64,000 nt of DNA, from positions 62,001-126,000 of the forward strand of contig JAZSJH010000006.1 of assembly GCA_045534265.1 (NCBI GenBank), read 5' to 3'. Shown here one piece after another: positions 17,665 to 25,658 of this stretch; within the stretch, counting starts at the first letter, position 1; each line of letters opens with the position of its first letter. The notes below the pieces were generated by a model. The model saw only the letters and a program-made list of their open reading frames with translations, was not told the origin of the DNA and did no database searches. Source of the stretch: CAKVLS01 sp045534265. Lineage in GTDB: Bacteria; Bacillota; Clostridia; Christensenellales; UBA1242. Made by a program: the position numbers and the translations under genes.

Positions 17665-20028
17665 ATGATTATATTGAGAAGTTTAGAACAATTACAAAAT
17701 TTAGTAGCAGAAGCATTTGGGAAAGAGTATAGCGAAGAAAGTGCTCAAAAAATCGCAAATTTCGTCGTATATGGCACTGGCGACAGTAAGGAGATTTTTG
17801 AACTAGCCAAGTCAAAAAGACAAGCTGAGTTTGATAAAAATGTCTTTGGAGAACTATGTCAAGTTGTATTCCAATTAAACGACTATCGCTTAGTTTTGAA
17901 AAATTACATTGAAGTATTGCTTGCTAGTTTTCAATTTGAGAGCGTATGTAGTTTTGTTAATAGATTATTTGTTGCCAATGTTGGTAACTTTACATACAGA
18001 AGTGTCCAAAAGCAATATTCTTTGAGCGAGAGATATTTTGACAGATTTGTAGAAATAATAAAATACTGTAACATAGCAGATGAACTTTTGATGCCATACT
18101 TTATTGAGATATTAAAGTCAGATGCAAGTTCTCTATGCTATAACTATAAAGCTCCGCTAAAAGAGTATTTGAAGCTTTATCTTCAAACTGCCCACGAAAA
18201 ATTATTTGCTTATGTTACTAAACAAAAGATTGATGACTGCTTTGAGTATTTACTAGAAGCAGACACAAATAAAACATTAAAATATTTGATAGAAGGTTAT
18301 CTTGATGGAAGCCTTGATTGTATGTCAATCATTAAGGCATATATTCCAAAGTACAAACAAGAAGCTTTTAACTTGCTTGAACCATATTGCTATAGTAGTG
18401 ATGAAGAAGTCGCTTACAAAGCTATCAACATCTTGCTACTATTTAAGGGTGACTGGGGTGTTGATAATTTTCTAAATAGCGTTTATGAAAACAACCCTTC
18501 ATTAAAACTTAAGAAGATTGTTTCAAAAGAACTTGAAATTGATAAGTTTACAAAATTTGAAACAAAAGAAGCTTACGTTGACAAAGTACTTGAAACCACT
18601 GAAACTATCCAAGAAAGATTGTATGGCCTAAGACTTAGAAGATATTACGAAGACCAAGACCTAACTGATGAGTTTGAATGTAAGTCTGCAACATATATGA
18701 TGGAAACATTTAAGACTTTGTCTAATGAACTATTGATAAAATATATGCCAGATTATTTTGCTTTTGCCGAGAAAGAAACAAAAGAAAAAATAGCAAATAT
18801 TGTTTTTGATGTTGCTTGCGAAAGACAAAAACTAAATAGTAGTAAATGGGCTTTGAGATTGATTAGCTGTTTTGGTTCAAGAGTTTTGCTAGAAAAGATG
18901 TATGACGAAGTTGTTTATTGGCTTTTGACTCTAAAAAATAATGATAGCGAATACTTCTTTAAGTGTCTTGCCCTTAGCGGAAGAGCAGAAATTATTGAGT
19001 TTATAAAATATTTAAGACAAAACAAAAATATAGACGCCAAAAAAGTTAAGAAAATCGAAAAAACTTTAGAGATATATTCTCAAGTAGCAAATATCACTCT
19101 TGACGAAATCGATTTTATGTTAACTCAAGATTTTGGACTTGATAAAGATGGCGAAAGAAACTTTGACCTTGGTAGAAGAATTGTAAAAATCCAAGTATCA
19201 AACGACCTTAATGTTAATGTATTTAATGCCGAAACTGGTAAAGTAGGTAGAATTGCAGATGATGTTGTTTGTGGTGGTATAAACTTAAAAGAATATATCA
19301 AAGCTATTGAAAAAGAAATTTCAAAACAAAAGAAAAAGCTATACCATATGTTCCTAAACCATATGGTGTTTGCAAGAGAAGATTTTGAAAAGTATATCCA
19401 AAGTCACAATTTGCTAAAGATAGTTGCTTCAAATGTTTTGTGGGGCAAATACAAAAATGATAGATTGTACGAAACATTCAAACTAAAAAATGGAGCAATC
19501 AAACATATAAGTGGTAGCTATATGACAGACGAAGATTATCAAATTGCCATTGTTCATCCACTTGACCTAAAAGATAATTTGCTTGCTGTTAAAAATTTGG
19601 CTGGTAACTTATTGTTTGGACAACTTGATATGCCAATGTTTGATGTAAACGAATTTAGCACAAATGCTGTTTCTGTTGATAAATTTAATGGCATCTTTGT
19701 AGGAGCAAATTTGTTTATTACTAGACTTGAAAAACTAACTTACAAAATTAATGATCTTGGCAAAGATTTTTATTACAACACATTAGTTAAGGCAAATGAA
19801 AAACTAAACTTTTTGACTGTTGTTGAGTTTGATAGAGTAAAACTAGGAGAAGAACAAAACTTCACTACAACCGTATCATCAATAAGATTTTACAAGCTAA
19901 ACTCTATGCCAAAAGATGGCAAAAACTATATGTTATCTAGAGGCGAAACAATGCCTTTTACAGCTATCAATCATAGAGTATTTTCTAACGAACTTGCACT
20001 TATATTCAAAGCCGCTGAAAATAGATAA
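17665..20028 (+). CDS. DUF4132-containing protein with helical (HEAT-like) N-terminal part
   Basis: 787 residues. The first about 470 are mostly helical and look like degenerate HEAT/TPR-type repeats (EVAYKAINILLLFKGDWGVD near 250). From about 475 the pattern LTLDEIDFMLTQDFGLDKDG, NFDLGRR, then NVLWGKYKND and IAIVHPLDL (about 628-634) matches DUF4132 (family pattern FGLD-x-DGxR, LVWG, VHPxxL). DUF4132 proteins, some called MolR-like, have no settled biochemical function. Ribosome binding site AAGGAAG. It begins after the unknown 128-residue gene and ends in its own terminator; a HipA-like kinase gene follows. Confidence 0.75.
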   Translation: MIILRSLEQLQNLVAEAFGKEYSEESAQKIANFVVYGTGDSKEIFELAKSKRQAEFDKNVFGELCQVVFQLNDYRLVLKNYIEVLLASFQFESVCSFVNRLFVANVGNFTYRSVQKQYSLSERYFDRFVEIIKYCNIADELLMPYFIEILKSDASSLCYNYKAPLKEYLKLYLQTAHEKLFAYVTKQKIDDCFEYLLEADTNKTLKYLIEGYLDGSLDCMSIIKAYIPKYKQEAFNLLEPYCYSSDEEVAYKAINILLLFKGDWGVDNFLNSVYENNPSLKLKKIVSKELEIDKFTKFETKEAYVDKVLETTETIQERLYGLRLRRYYEDQDLTDEFECKSATYMMETFKTLSNELLIKYMPDYFAFAEKETKEKIANIVFDVACERQKLNSSKWALRLISCFGSRVLLEKMYDEVVYWLLTLKNNDSEYFFKCLALSGRAEIIEFIKYLRQNKNIDAKKVKKIEKTLEIYSQVANITLDEIDFMLTQDFGLDKDGERNFDLGRRIVKIQVSNDLNVNVFNAETGKVGRIADDVVCGGINLKEYIKAIEKEISKQKKKLYHMFLNHMVFAREDFEKYIQSHNLLKIVASNVLWGKYKNDRLYETFKLKNGAIKHISGSYMTDEDYQIAIVHPLDLKDNLLAVKNLAGNLLFGQLDMPMFDVNEFSTNAVSVDKFNGIFVGANLFITRLEKLTYKINDLGKDFYYNTLVKANEKLNFLTVVEFDRVKLGEEQNFTTTVSSIRFYKLNSMPKDGKNYMLSRGETMPFTAINHRVFSNELALIFKAAENR

Positions 20029-20076
20029 TATAACCTTTGGCTTAAAAAATAAAGAAAAACTAGCTAAATTACTGGA

Positions 20077-20106
20077 TAAACCTGCTTTTATAAGCAGGTT
20101 TTTTTA
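20077..20106 (+). terminator. Intrinsic terminator after the DUF4132 gene
   Basis: AAACCTGCTT / AAGCAGGTTT arms with a short loop, then a T-run. Confidence 0.85.
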
Positions 20107-20185
20107 TTATACCTTGTAAAATATCAATATTGACAGACAATATGTTGTTATGTAAAATAAACATATAAGTAATTGGGAGATTTAG

Positions 20186-21103
20186 ATGACTAACAAAAGA
20201 AAGGTCTTTTTTTATGATCTCAAAGCGTGTGGGATAATAGATAAATTTAGAAGTGGACCTAAAGTTAATGATGCGATTAAGTTTATATATATGAATTCTA
20301 ATGGGCTTTCATTATATAAGGACCAAAGTGGCAAGAGCTTTTTTGTCAAAGAAACAGATATAAAAACCGGTGTTGCGGCAATTGCTTCATCTAGGCTTTA
20401 TAGCCACGTTGGAATAGCAACACCGCCAGTGAGTTTTTTATCAAAAAAAGATAAATACACAATGCAAACCCTTCAGCAAAATGTTGAAGGAATAAGCGGG
20501 CTTGAGACAATTCTTGCTGGTGATGATGTAGAGTATAAGAAAATTGGAACCCAAGCCTTTGGTAGATATAAGTGGGAACTATTTTATGATGAAAGATTAA
20601 TGGCTACTTTGCTTAAGTTTATGACACCAGATTGTTTGACTCAATTCCAAAATATGTATTTGGTTGACGAATTGAGAACAGACGGCGACAAACATTTGAA
20701 AAACTACTTTTTCTATAAAACAAAAGACAGTGAAAAATATCAAGGCTTGATAGCAGTTGACTTAGACCTTATGCAAATTTATAACTATTGTGGTACAAAA
20801 AAGGCGGATTTTACAAACTTTTTAGTTTATCCGTACCAAACAGCTTTGCCACATCAAACATATGACAATACAAGCTATAAAAATAGAATAGACAATATGC
20901 GACAACTTGTCCAAGATGATGTTTTGTCAACTTCAAATATAGATACATTAAAAGATACATTAGAGTTTGATTATCCACAAGAGATGTCTAATGTATGCAA
21001 AGAAACAAAAGTTTCTCACGCTGAGAAAAAAGAGCTTGTAAAACCTGTAGAAGGGCTATGGGAGTACAATAGAGAAACCCTTGGCAAAGATTTGGGGTTA
21101 TGA
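20186..21103 (+). CDS. HipA-like / PI-kinase-fold protein
   Basis: 305 residues. A candidate ATP-binding Lys in KSFFVKETD (about residue 55), then ASSRLYSHVGIATPPVSF as in HipA (E-x-x-x-lA-x-lGi-x-x-p), a catalytic-loop-like DELRTDGDKHLKNYFFY with D167, H170 and N173, and a metal-site-like IAVDLDLM (192-194). This is the D-x-H-x-x-N ... D arrangement of the HipA/PI3K-like kinase fold. HipA phosphorylates glutamyl-tRNA synthetase; other members have other targets. There is no HipB-type antitoxin adjacent, so a toxin role is not supported. Ribosome binding site GGGAGA. Confidence 0.65.
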   Translation: MTNKRKVFFYDLKACGIIDKFRSGPKVNDAIKFIYMNSNGLSLYKDQSGKSFFVKETDIKTGVAAIASSRLYSHVGIATPPVSFLSKKDKYTMQTLQQNVEGISGLETILAGDDVEYKKIGTQAFGRYKWELFYDERLMATLLKFMTPDCLTQFQNMYLVDELRTDGDKHLKNYFFYKTKDSEKYQGLIAVDLDLMQIYNYCGTKKADFTNFLVYPYQTALPHQTYDNTSYKNRIDNMRQLVQDDVLSTSNIDTLKDTLEFDYPQEMSNVCKETKVSHAEKKELVKPVEGLWEYNRETLGKDLGL

Positions 21104-21113
21104 TTATAAAAGT

Positions 21114-21140
21114 AAAAAGACCGAAAAATCGGTCTTTTTT
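21114..21140. terminator. Bidirectional intrinsic terminator
   Basis: AAAAAGACCGA / TCGGTCTTTTTT with an AAAA loop, between the convergent HipA-like (+) and helical (-) genes. Confidence 0.85.
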
Positions 21141-21756
21141 ATAGGTCAATATTGTTGTTTTCGCTGCTTTTTTCATTATCAATTTGATTGCTATTTGATT
21201 TATTTTTTGCAGGCTTTTTTGTGTTTTTTGATTGAGTCGCTTTTTCTTGCGTTTCTTTATTTTCTACATTTTCGGCTTTTACACTAGCTGGTTTTTGAGG
21301 CTTGTTATTTTCTTTAAGAAGATAAGGTTTTAGGGCTTCGGTATTTGCATCTTCTAGTTGTGATAACTGTCCTGCAAGTTCTAAAAACTCTTTTTTACCT
21401 TTGCTACAATCGGACATAACGCACATAAGGTCGATAAGTCCCATTGTGTTGCCAATTATACAAATGCTAGCTATTTTTCTATTGCTTTTATCAAGAAGTA
21501 TAGACATATTTACAGACATCCACATACGGGCTTTTTCAAAGAATGAATTATCTACAATGTCTACAAGATACTCTTGGGCGTATTTTTCGCATTGTTCCTT
21601 TATTGGGGTGTAGCTATTGTATTGGCGTTGAAGTTCTTGTTTAAGTTTGCTGTCATGGACTTTTTCTATTACATTGCTTATGCTTTGTCTTGCGGTTAGT
21701 AGATTTTGATATATGGCGATAAGCATATCGCTACTTATTTTGTTTGCTTTTTTCAT
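21139..21756 (-). CDS. Hypothetical helical protein with low-complexity tail
   Basis: 205 residues, not recognised. Residues 1-140 look all-helical (IYQNLLTARQSISNVIEKVH; LQRQYNSYTPIKEQCEKYA; NSFFEKARMWMSVNMSILLD), reminiscent of four-helix ferritin-like or spore-coat-type domains, but with no metal-ligand pattern I can defend. Residues 145-205 are a Lys/Asn/Glu/Ser-rich disordered tail. The start codon follows an AAGGAGTTTATTT ribosome binding site. It is convergent with the HipA-like gene and divergent from the cyclase gene. Confidence 0.6.
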   Translation of the reverse strand: MKKANKISSDMLIAIYQNLLTARQSISNVIEKVHDSKLKQELQRQYNSYTPIKEQCEKYAQEYLVDIVDNSFFEKARMWMSVNMSILLDKSNRKIASICIIGNTMGLIDLMCVMSDCSKGKKEFLELAGQLSQLEDANTEALKPYLLKENNKPQKPASVKAENVENKETQEKATQSKNTKKPAKNKSNSNQIDNEKSSENNNIDL

Positions 21757-21892
21757 AAATAAACTCCTTTATAGTTTAGTTTGACTTGTAAATAAAAAAA
21801 TATACAAATATTTGGACACTTTTTGATTTGTATCTAGCACAAATATAAAAAGATAATTTGATAAACCATCTCAAATTGCACAAAGTAAAAAT

Positions 21893-23275
21893 ATGAAAGC
21901 ATTTAGAATTTTTTTAGGAATAATATCGGTTGGGTTTTCTGGGACTTTTCTTATTTTGTCTAATTATTTTTTTGATTACTTTTATTATTTGCCGTATGGG
22001 TATAAGGCAAACACAATGTTTTATGTTGCCTTGGCTTTTTTGATTTTGGCGGTTGTTAGCAATATATTATTGTTTGTGTTTGTGTTGAAGGATAAAAAGG
22101 TTATCACAAAACTTTATTGCAGTATAATCCCAATAACACTTCTATTTTCCGCCGCCCTTTATTATATGGTGCTCGATACAAACAACAATAGCTTAGTGAG
22201 GGGGGCTCTCAATAATGTAATAAACGATATAAATATCGGGACATTTACAATAAATGCAGTATACGTTCTTGTTTTGCTGTATTTGGTTATATTGTTTATT
22301 GTTATTAGTTTGATTACAAAACCCATCAAGCAAGTTCAAGATGCCGTTATAAGGTTACAGCGTGGCAAGGTAGATGGAGAGATAAAAATAGGCAATGGAA
22401 GGGAGTTTAATATAATAGAAAAAGGGCTAAATAAAATAAATGAAAATTATAAAGAAAGTAAAGTTTTGTTTGACAGGCTTAATAACGAATACTCTAAGTA
22501 CTTACCACAGCAGTTTGTAAAAGAACTTGGGAAAAAGAGTATACTGGAGCTGTCTTTAGGAACTAATATTCAAAAAGAAATCACCAGTGTGTTTATAGAC
22601 ATTAGAAACTCTACAAAAACAAGTTATACATTGAGTCTTAGTGAAAACTTTACCTTTATAAACAAATATCTTGGAATCATAGGTCCTATTGTACGTAAAT
22701 ACAATGGGTTTGTAGATAAATACCTAGGAGATGGGGTTTTGGCAATCTTTCTAAAACCCGAAGAAGGGATTGGTGCATCTAATGAGATAATAAAAACAAT
22801 AAACCAAGATAGTCACAAACTTGGTATTTATAGCACAGAAGTTGGTATTGGTATTCATACCGGTAAGGTTGTGATGGGAGTAATAGGAGATAAAAAGCGT
22901 CTTTCTGCAACGGTTATATCGGATAGTGTCAATTCTGCGTCATATCTTGAAAGGTTAAATAGACAAATAGGCTCTAATATGCTATTTACAAAAGAAACGC
23001 TGAATAATCTTAAAAAAGACTATATGCTAAACTATCGGTATGTAGGGAGTTTTGAACTAACAAAGGATAACTCAATTTCGGTATTTGAAAGTTTAGATGC
23101 TTATAGCGATAGTAAATGCGATAATCTTATGCGGGTAAAGACAGAGTTTGAAAACGGCGTTAGGTGTTTTGAGCTAGGCGGCGGAAATTGTAAAAAAATA
23201 TTTGAGAAGGTTTTGTCTATAGAAAAGACGGATAAGGTAGCAAAATATTATTTAGAGAAGCTAAAGGAAAAGTAG
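21893..23275 (+). CDS. Membrane class III nucleotidyl (adenylate-type) cyclase with HAMP domain
   Basis: 460 residues: four membrane segments (about 5-25, 42-65, 76-94, 121-142), a HAMP-like domain (TKPIKQVQDAVIRLQRGKVD, 142-195), the linker YLPQQFVKELGKKSI typical before class III cyclase domains, and the catalytic domain (about 230-375). Metal-binding Asp are D236 (VFIDIRNST) and D280 (KYLGDG); base-reading K276 and T340 match adenylate cyclases. N347 is present but the transition-state Arg four residues on is Tyr (Y351, VNSASYLERL). A short helical C-terminal part follows. It would make a cyclic nucleotide, if active. AAAG-type weak ribosome binding site. Confidence 0.8.
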   Translation: MKAFRIFLGIISVGFSGTFLILSNYFFDYFYYLPYGYKANTMFYVALAFLILAVVSNILLFVFVLKDKKVITKLYCSIIPITLLFSAALYYMVLDTNNNSLVRGALNNVINDINIGTFTINAVYVLVLLYLVILFIVISLITKPIKQVQDAVIRLQRGKVDGEIKIGNGREFNIIEKGLNKINENYKESKVLFDRLNNEYSKYLPQQFVKELGKKSILELSLGTNIQKEITSVFIDIRNSTKTSYTLSLSENFTFINKYLGIIGPIVRKYNGFVDKYLGDGVLAIFLKPEEGIGASNEIIKTINQDSHKLGIYSTEVGIGIHTGKVVMGVIGDKKRLSATVISDSVNSASYLERLNRQIGSNMLFTKETLNNLKKDYMLNYRYVGSFELTKDNSISVFESLDAYSDSKCDNLMRVKTEFENGVRCFELGGGNCKKIFEKVLSIEKTDKVAKYYLEKLKEK

Positions 23276-23329
23276 ATTGGCTTTTGCATTATAAATCACT
23301 AATTTATTATAATATATTCAAATTTTCTG

Positions 23330-23358
23330 TTGACAAATGTTGTGTGGTATGGTAAATT
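23330..23358 (+). promoter_or_regulatory. Promoter of the L21-L27 operon
   Basis: TTGACA (23330-23335), 17-base spacer, TAAATT (23353-23358). It places transcription start at about 23365, directly ahead of the structured L21 leader. A second possible -10 (TATAAT near 23309) lies upstream. Confidence 0.6.
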
Positions 23359-23362
23359 ATGT

Positions 23363-23440
23363 GTAGCCGCTTAAGATGGGTTTTTTTCAAGCGCACTTTT
23401 ATAGGTGACACCTTTGCTTAGCGAGTCCGTAAAATAGGAG
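23363..23440 (+). promoter_or_regulatory. Ribosomal protein L21 leader (autoregulatory mRNA structure)
   Basis: The stretch between promoter and rplU has the features of the Firmicute L21 leader: an AGCCGCTTAAG / CAAGCGC pairing around a T-rich loop, then AGGTGACACCT (perfect short hairpin, 23403-23413), then GCTTAGCGAGTCCG ahead of the ribosome binding site. In Firmicutes this family is thought to let L21 bind its own mRNA. Assigned by position and pattern, not by covariance model. Confidence 0.75.
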
Positions 23441-23450
23441 GAAATTGTAG

Positions 23451-23756
23451 ATGTTCGCTGTAATTCAAACTGGAGGCAAACAATACAAGGTAAGCGAAAA
23501 TCAAGTTCTTGATGTAGAAAAACTTGATAGAGCAGAAGGCGACCAAGTAGAACTAGATGTTCTTATGGTATCAGATGGCAAAACAGTTAAAACAGGCAAC
23601 CCTGTTCTTTCTGGTGTAAAATGTGTTGCAGAAGTAGTAGCACATGGCAAAGCTGATAAAATCGTTGTATTCAAATACAAACCAAAAAAGAATATCCGTA
23701 AAAAACAAGGTCACCGTCAACCATTTACCAGAATTAAGATTGTTAGCATTAAGTAA
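23451..23756 (+). CDS. rplU: 50S ribosomal protein L21
   Basis: 101 residues, MFAVIQTGGKQYKVSENQVL at the start and the 23S rRNA-binding C-terminus (KYKPKKNIRKKQGHRQPFTR). Normal length. It is the first gene of rplU-prp-rpmA, the conserved Firmicute order. TAGGAGGAAATT is a very strong ribosome binding site. Confidence 0.98.
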   Translation: MFAVIQTGGKQYKVSENQVLDVEKLDRAEGDQVELDVLMVSDGKTVKTGNPVLSGVKCVAEVVAHGKADKIVVFKYKPKKNIRKKQGHRQPFTRIKIVSIK

Positions 23757-23775
23757 TTTTATTTAGGAAGTAATT

Positions 23776-24117
23776 ATGACAAAAGTTACAATCACTAAAC
23801 TAAATAGTAACATCACAGAAATTGAGTGTGATGGACACACTGGTTATGGTGTGAGTGGTGAAGACATTGTATGTAGCGCACTATCTAGCATTGTCCAAAC
23901 GGCAGTTTTGGGAGTGGTAGCAGTAGCAGGCGTTAATGCAAAAGTCACAAGAGATGATCAAAAAGGTTATCTTAAACTTATAATACCAGAAGGCATAACC
24001 AAAGACCAAAGGCATGATGTCAATGTAATACTTGAAACAATGCTTTGTGGTGTAGGTGATTTGTATTCGGGGTATTCGGATTTTATAGAATTGGAGGTTA
24101 TTGACAATGTTTATTAA
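23776..24117 (+). CDS. prp: Ribosomal-processing cysteine protease Prp
   Basis: 113 residues. Prp (YsxB) is the cysteine protease that removes the N-terminal extension of L27 in Firmicutes. The catalytic His lies in CDGHTGYG and the catalytic Cys in EDIVCSALSSIVQTAVLGV. It lies between rplU and rpmA, as usual, and its end overlaps the rpmA start (11 bases). Its substrate site is visible in the neighbouring rpmA product. Confidence 0.96.
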   Translation: MTKVTITKLNSNITEIECDGHTGYGVSGEDIVCSALSSIVQTAVLGVVAVAGVNAKVTRDDQKGYLKLIIPEGITKDQRHDVNVILETMLCGVGDLYSGYSDFIELEVIDNVY

Positions 24118-24382
24118 TATTCAGTTATTTGCCCACAAGAAAGGTGGCGGTAGCACAAAGAACGGTCGTGATAGTCAAGCTAAAAGACTAGGCGTAAAAA
24201 GAGCTGACGGCCAAGAAGTTCTTGCTGGTAACATATTAGTACGTCAAAGAGGAACAAAATTCCACCCAGGCAAAAATGTTGGTGTTGGTAAAGACTATAC
24301 ACTATTTGCATTGGTTGATGGCGTTGTTAAATTTGAAACAAAAGCAAAAACTAAAAAATATGTTAACGTTTTGGAAAAGTAA
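24107..24382 (+). CDS. rpmA: 50S ribosomal protein L27 with Prp-cleaved extension
   Basis: 91 residues. The start MFINIQLF is followed by AHKKGGGSTKNGRDSQAKRL, the mature L27 N-terminus, so the Prp recognition sequence (xxxIQLF before AHKK) is intact. L27 reaches into the peptidyl transferase centre, and cleavage is essential in Firmicutes that have it. I chose ATG 24107 (GGAGGT at 24092-24097) over an upstream TTG. Terminator at 24387. Confidence 0.97.
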   Translation: MFINIQLFAHKKGGGSTKNGRDSQAKRLGVKRADGQEVLAGNILVRQRGTKFHPGKNVGVGKDYTLFALVDGVVKFETKAKTKKYVNVLEK

Positions 24383-24386
24383 TAAA

Positions 24387-24417
24387 TTAAGACTACTGTA
24401 TAGGTAGTCTTTTTTTA
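24387..24417 (+). terminator. Intrinsic terminator after rpmA
   Basis: AAGACTAC / GTAGTCTT stem with a 7-base loop, then a T-run. Confidence 0.85.
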
Positions 24418-24463
24418 TTTTTTATAAAAACAACTTTTTAGTGCAGAGATTGACTAATTTATT

Positions 24464-24491
24464 TTGAAATTTGGGCAAACTCGTGTAATAT
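24464..24491 (+). promoter_or_regulatory. Promoter of ogg, leaderless arrangement
   Basis: TTGAAA (24464-24469), 16-base spacer, TAATAT (24486-24491); the ATG begins 6 bases later and no Shine-Dalgarno sequence fits between. Confidence 0.55.
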
Positions 24492-24497
24492 ATTGAT

Positions 24498-25325
24498 ATG
24501 TACAAAGTAGAAAATGGAAAAATAATAATAACAAATAAATTAGATTTTGACATAACTCACATATTAGAATGCGGGCAGGTTTTTCGTTTCAAAAAACTAG
24601 CTGAAGGCCACTATATCGTATATAGCCTAGATAAAAAAGCAGAGATAATTACTTATGATAGTCATGTTGAAATATTATGTAATGACACAGAATATTTTGT
24701 TAACTATTTTGACCTAAATACAGATTATAGCCAAATAAAAAAAGACCTTTCAAAGTTTGAGTTGTTGAAAGAGCCTATAAAATATGGTTATGGAATAAGA
24801 ATACTAAAGCAAGATTTGTTTGAAATGATAATTTCATTTATTATTTCGGCAAACAACAATATAAAAAGAATACAAGGCATAATTGAAAAGATTTGCTCTT
24901 ATTGTGGCAAAAATATGGGTGATTACTATGCTTTTCCAACACTTGATGAACTATTAAGTTGCACTGAAGAGAACTTCAAAAGCTTTGGGGCGGGGTATAG
25001 GGCAAGTTATTTGTATAAAGTTTGTAGACAGCTGCAAGAATTTAGTTTAGATGAGATAGAAAAAAGTGATAGTGATAGTGCAAGAAAGCTTTTGTGTACT
25101 CTTATGGGTATAGGACCAAAAGTTGCTGACTGTATACTTTTGTTTGGACTAAATAGGCAAGATGTCTTTCCGGTAGATACTTGGATAATGAAAGTATATA
25201 AGGACATGTTTGGTGGAAATCTTACAAATAGAGAAAAAATAGCGAAATACCTTGTTAATTATTTTGGAGAAAGTATGTCAGGATATGCTCAACAATACTT
25301 GTTTTATAACAAAAGAGAAGAATAA
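24498..25325 (+). CDS. ogg: 8-oxoguanine DNA glycosylase (OGG1-type)
   Basis: 275 residues. N-terminal OGG domain (THILECGQVFRFKK, as in DxxxxLxxGQxFRW), then the helix-hairpin-helix glycosylase domain with LMGIGPKVADCILLFGLN, where the Lys is the Schiff-base nucleophile, and FPVDTWIMKVY, where the Asp is catalytic. It excises oxidised guanine and nicks the strand. ISFIISANNNIKRIQ is the typical (FI-x-S-x-NNNI) helix. It stands alone and starts without a ribosome binding site, 6 bases after a -10 box. Confidence 0.92.
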   Translation: MYKVENGKIIITNKLDFDITHILECGQVFRFKKLAEGHYIVYSLDKKAEIITYDSHVEILCNDTEYFVNYFDLNTDYSQIKKDLSKFELLKEPIKYGYGIRILKQDLFEMIISFIISANNNIKRIQGIIEKICSYCGKNMGDYYAFPTLDELLSCTEENFKSFGAGYRASYLYKVCRQLQEFSLDEIEKSDSDSARKLLCTLMGIGPKVADCILLFGLNRQDVFPVDTWIMKVYKDMFGGNLTNREKIAKYLVNYFGESMSGYAQQYLFYNKREE

Positions 25326-25358
25326 AAAAAGACCGTGATTTTACAGTCTTTTTTTTTG
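25325..25358 (+). terminator. Intrinsic terminator after ogg
   Basis: AAAAAGAC / GTCTTTTTTTTT arms (with inner GT/AC pairs) directly behind the stop codon. Confidence 0.75.
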
Positions 25359-25434
25359 TTATAAAATTTGGATTTTGTAAAGTGTTAAACTTTGAATTTT
25401 AGTGGGGACTAAAATACGTTAAAATGCCTTATAA

Positions 25435-25483
25435 AAACAAAAAAAACTAGGAGTTCCTAGTTGAATTGATTTATTAATTGTAT
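25435..25483 (-). ncRNA. Candidate ~50-nt minus-strand RNA
   Basis: In the 332-base gap between ogg and the nfeD-like gene, the minus strand has TTGCCA (25518-25513), a 17-base spacer and TATACT (25495-25490), then about 40 bases further a perfect palindrome AACTAGGA / TCCTAGTT (25445-25462) followed on the minus strand by a run of eight T. This is a complete promoter-terminator unit with no coding gene on that strand nearby. Its predicted transcript has no start codon. The rest of the gap is AT-rich and carries the likely plus-strand promoter (TATAAT near 25614). Confidence 0.4.
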
Positions 25484-25658
25484 AAATATAGTATATCACA
25501 AAAATATATGTTTGGCAACTGTTTTTTATAAGTTTTTAATTTTATTTTTGCTATCATATATATTTATTAAAAAAATATAAAAAAGGGGGTTTATTTTTGT
25601 AAAGCTATATGATATAATACTTACAATAAAATAATATGCTTTTTTTAGGAGAAATTTT

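Noticed and set aside
20186..21103. A HipBA toxin-antitoxin system
   Set aside because: The kinase-like gene has no small helix-turn-helix gene next to it; the upstream neighbour is a 787-residue DUF4132 gene.
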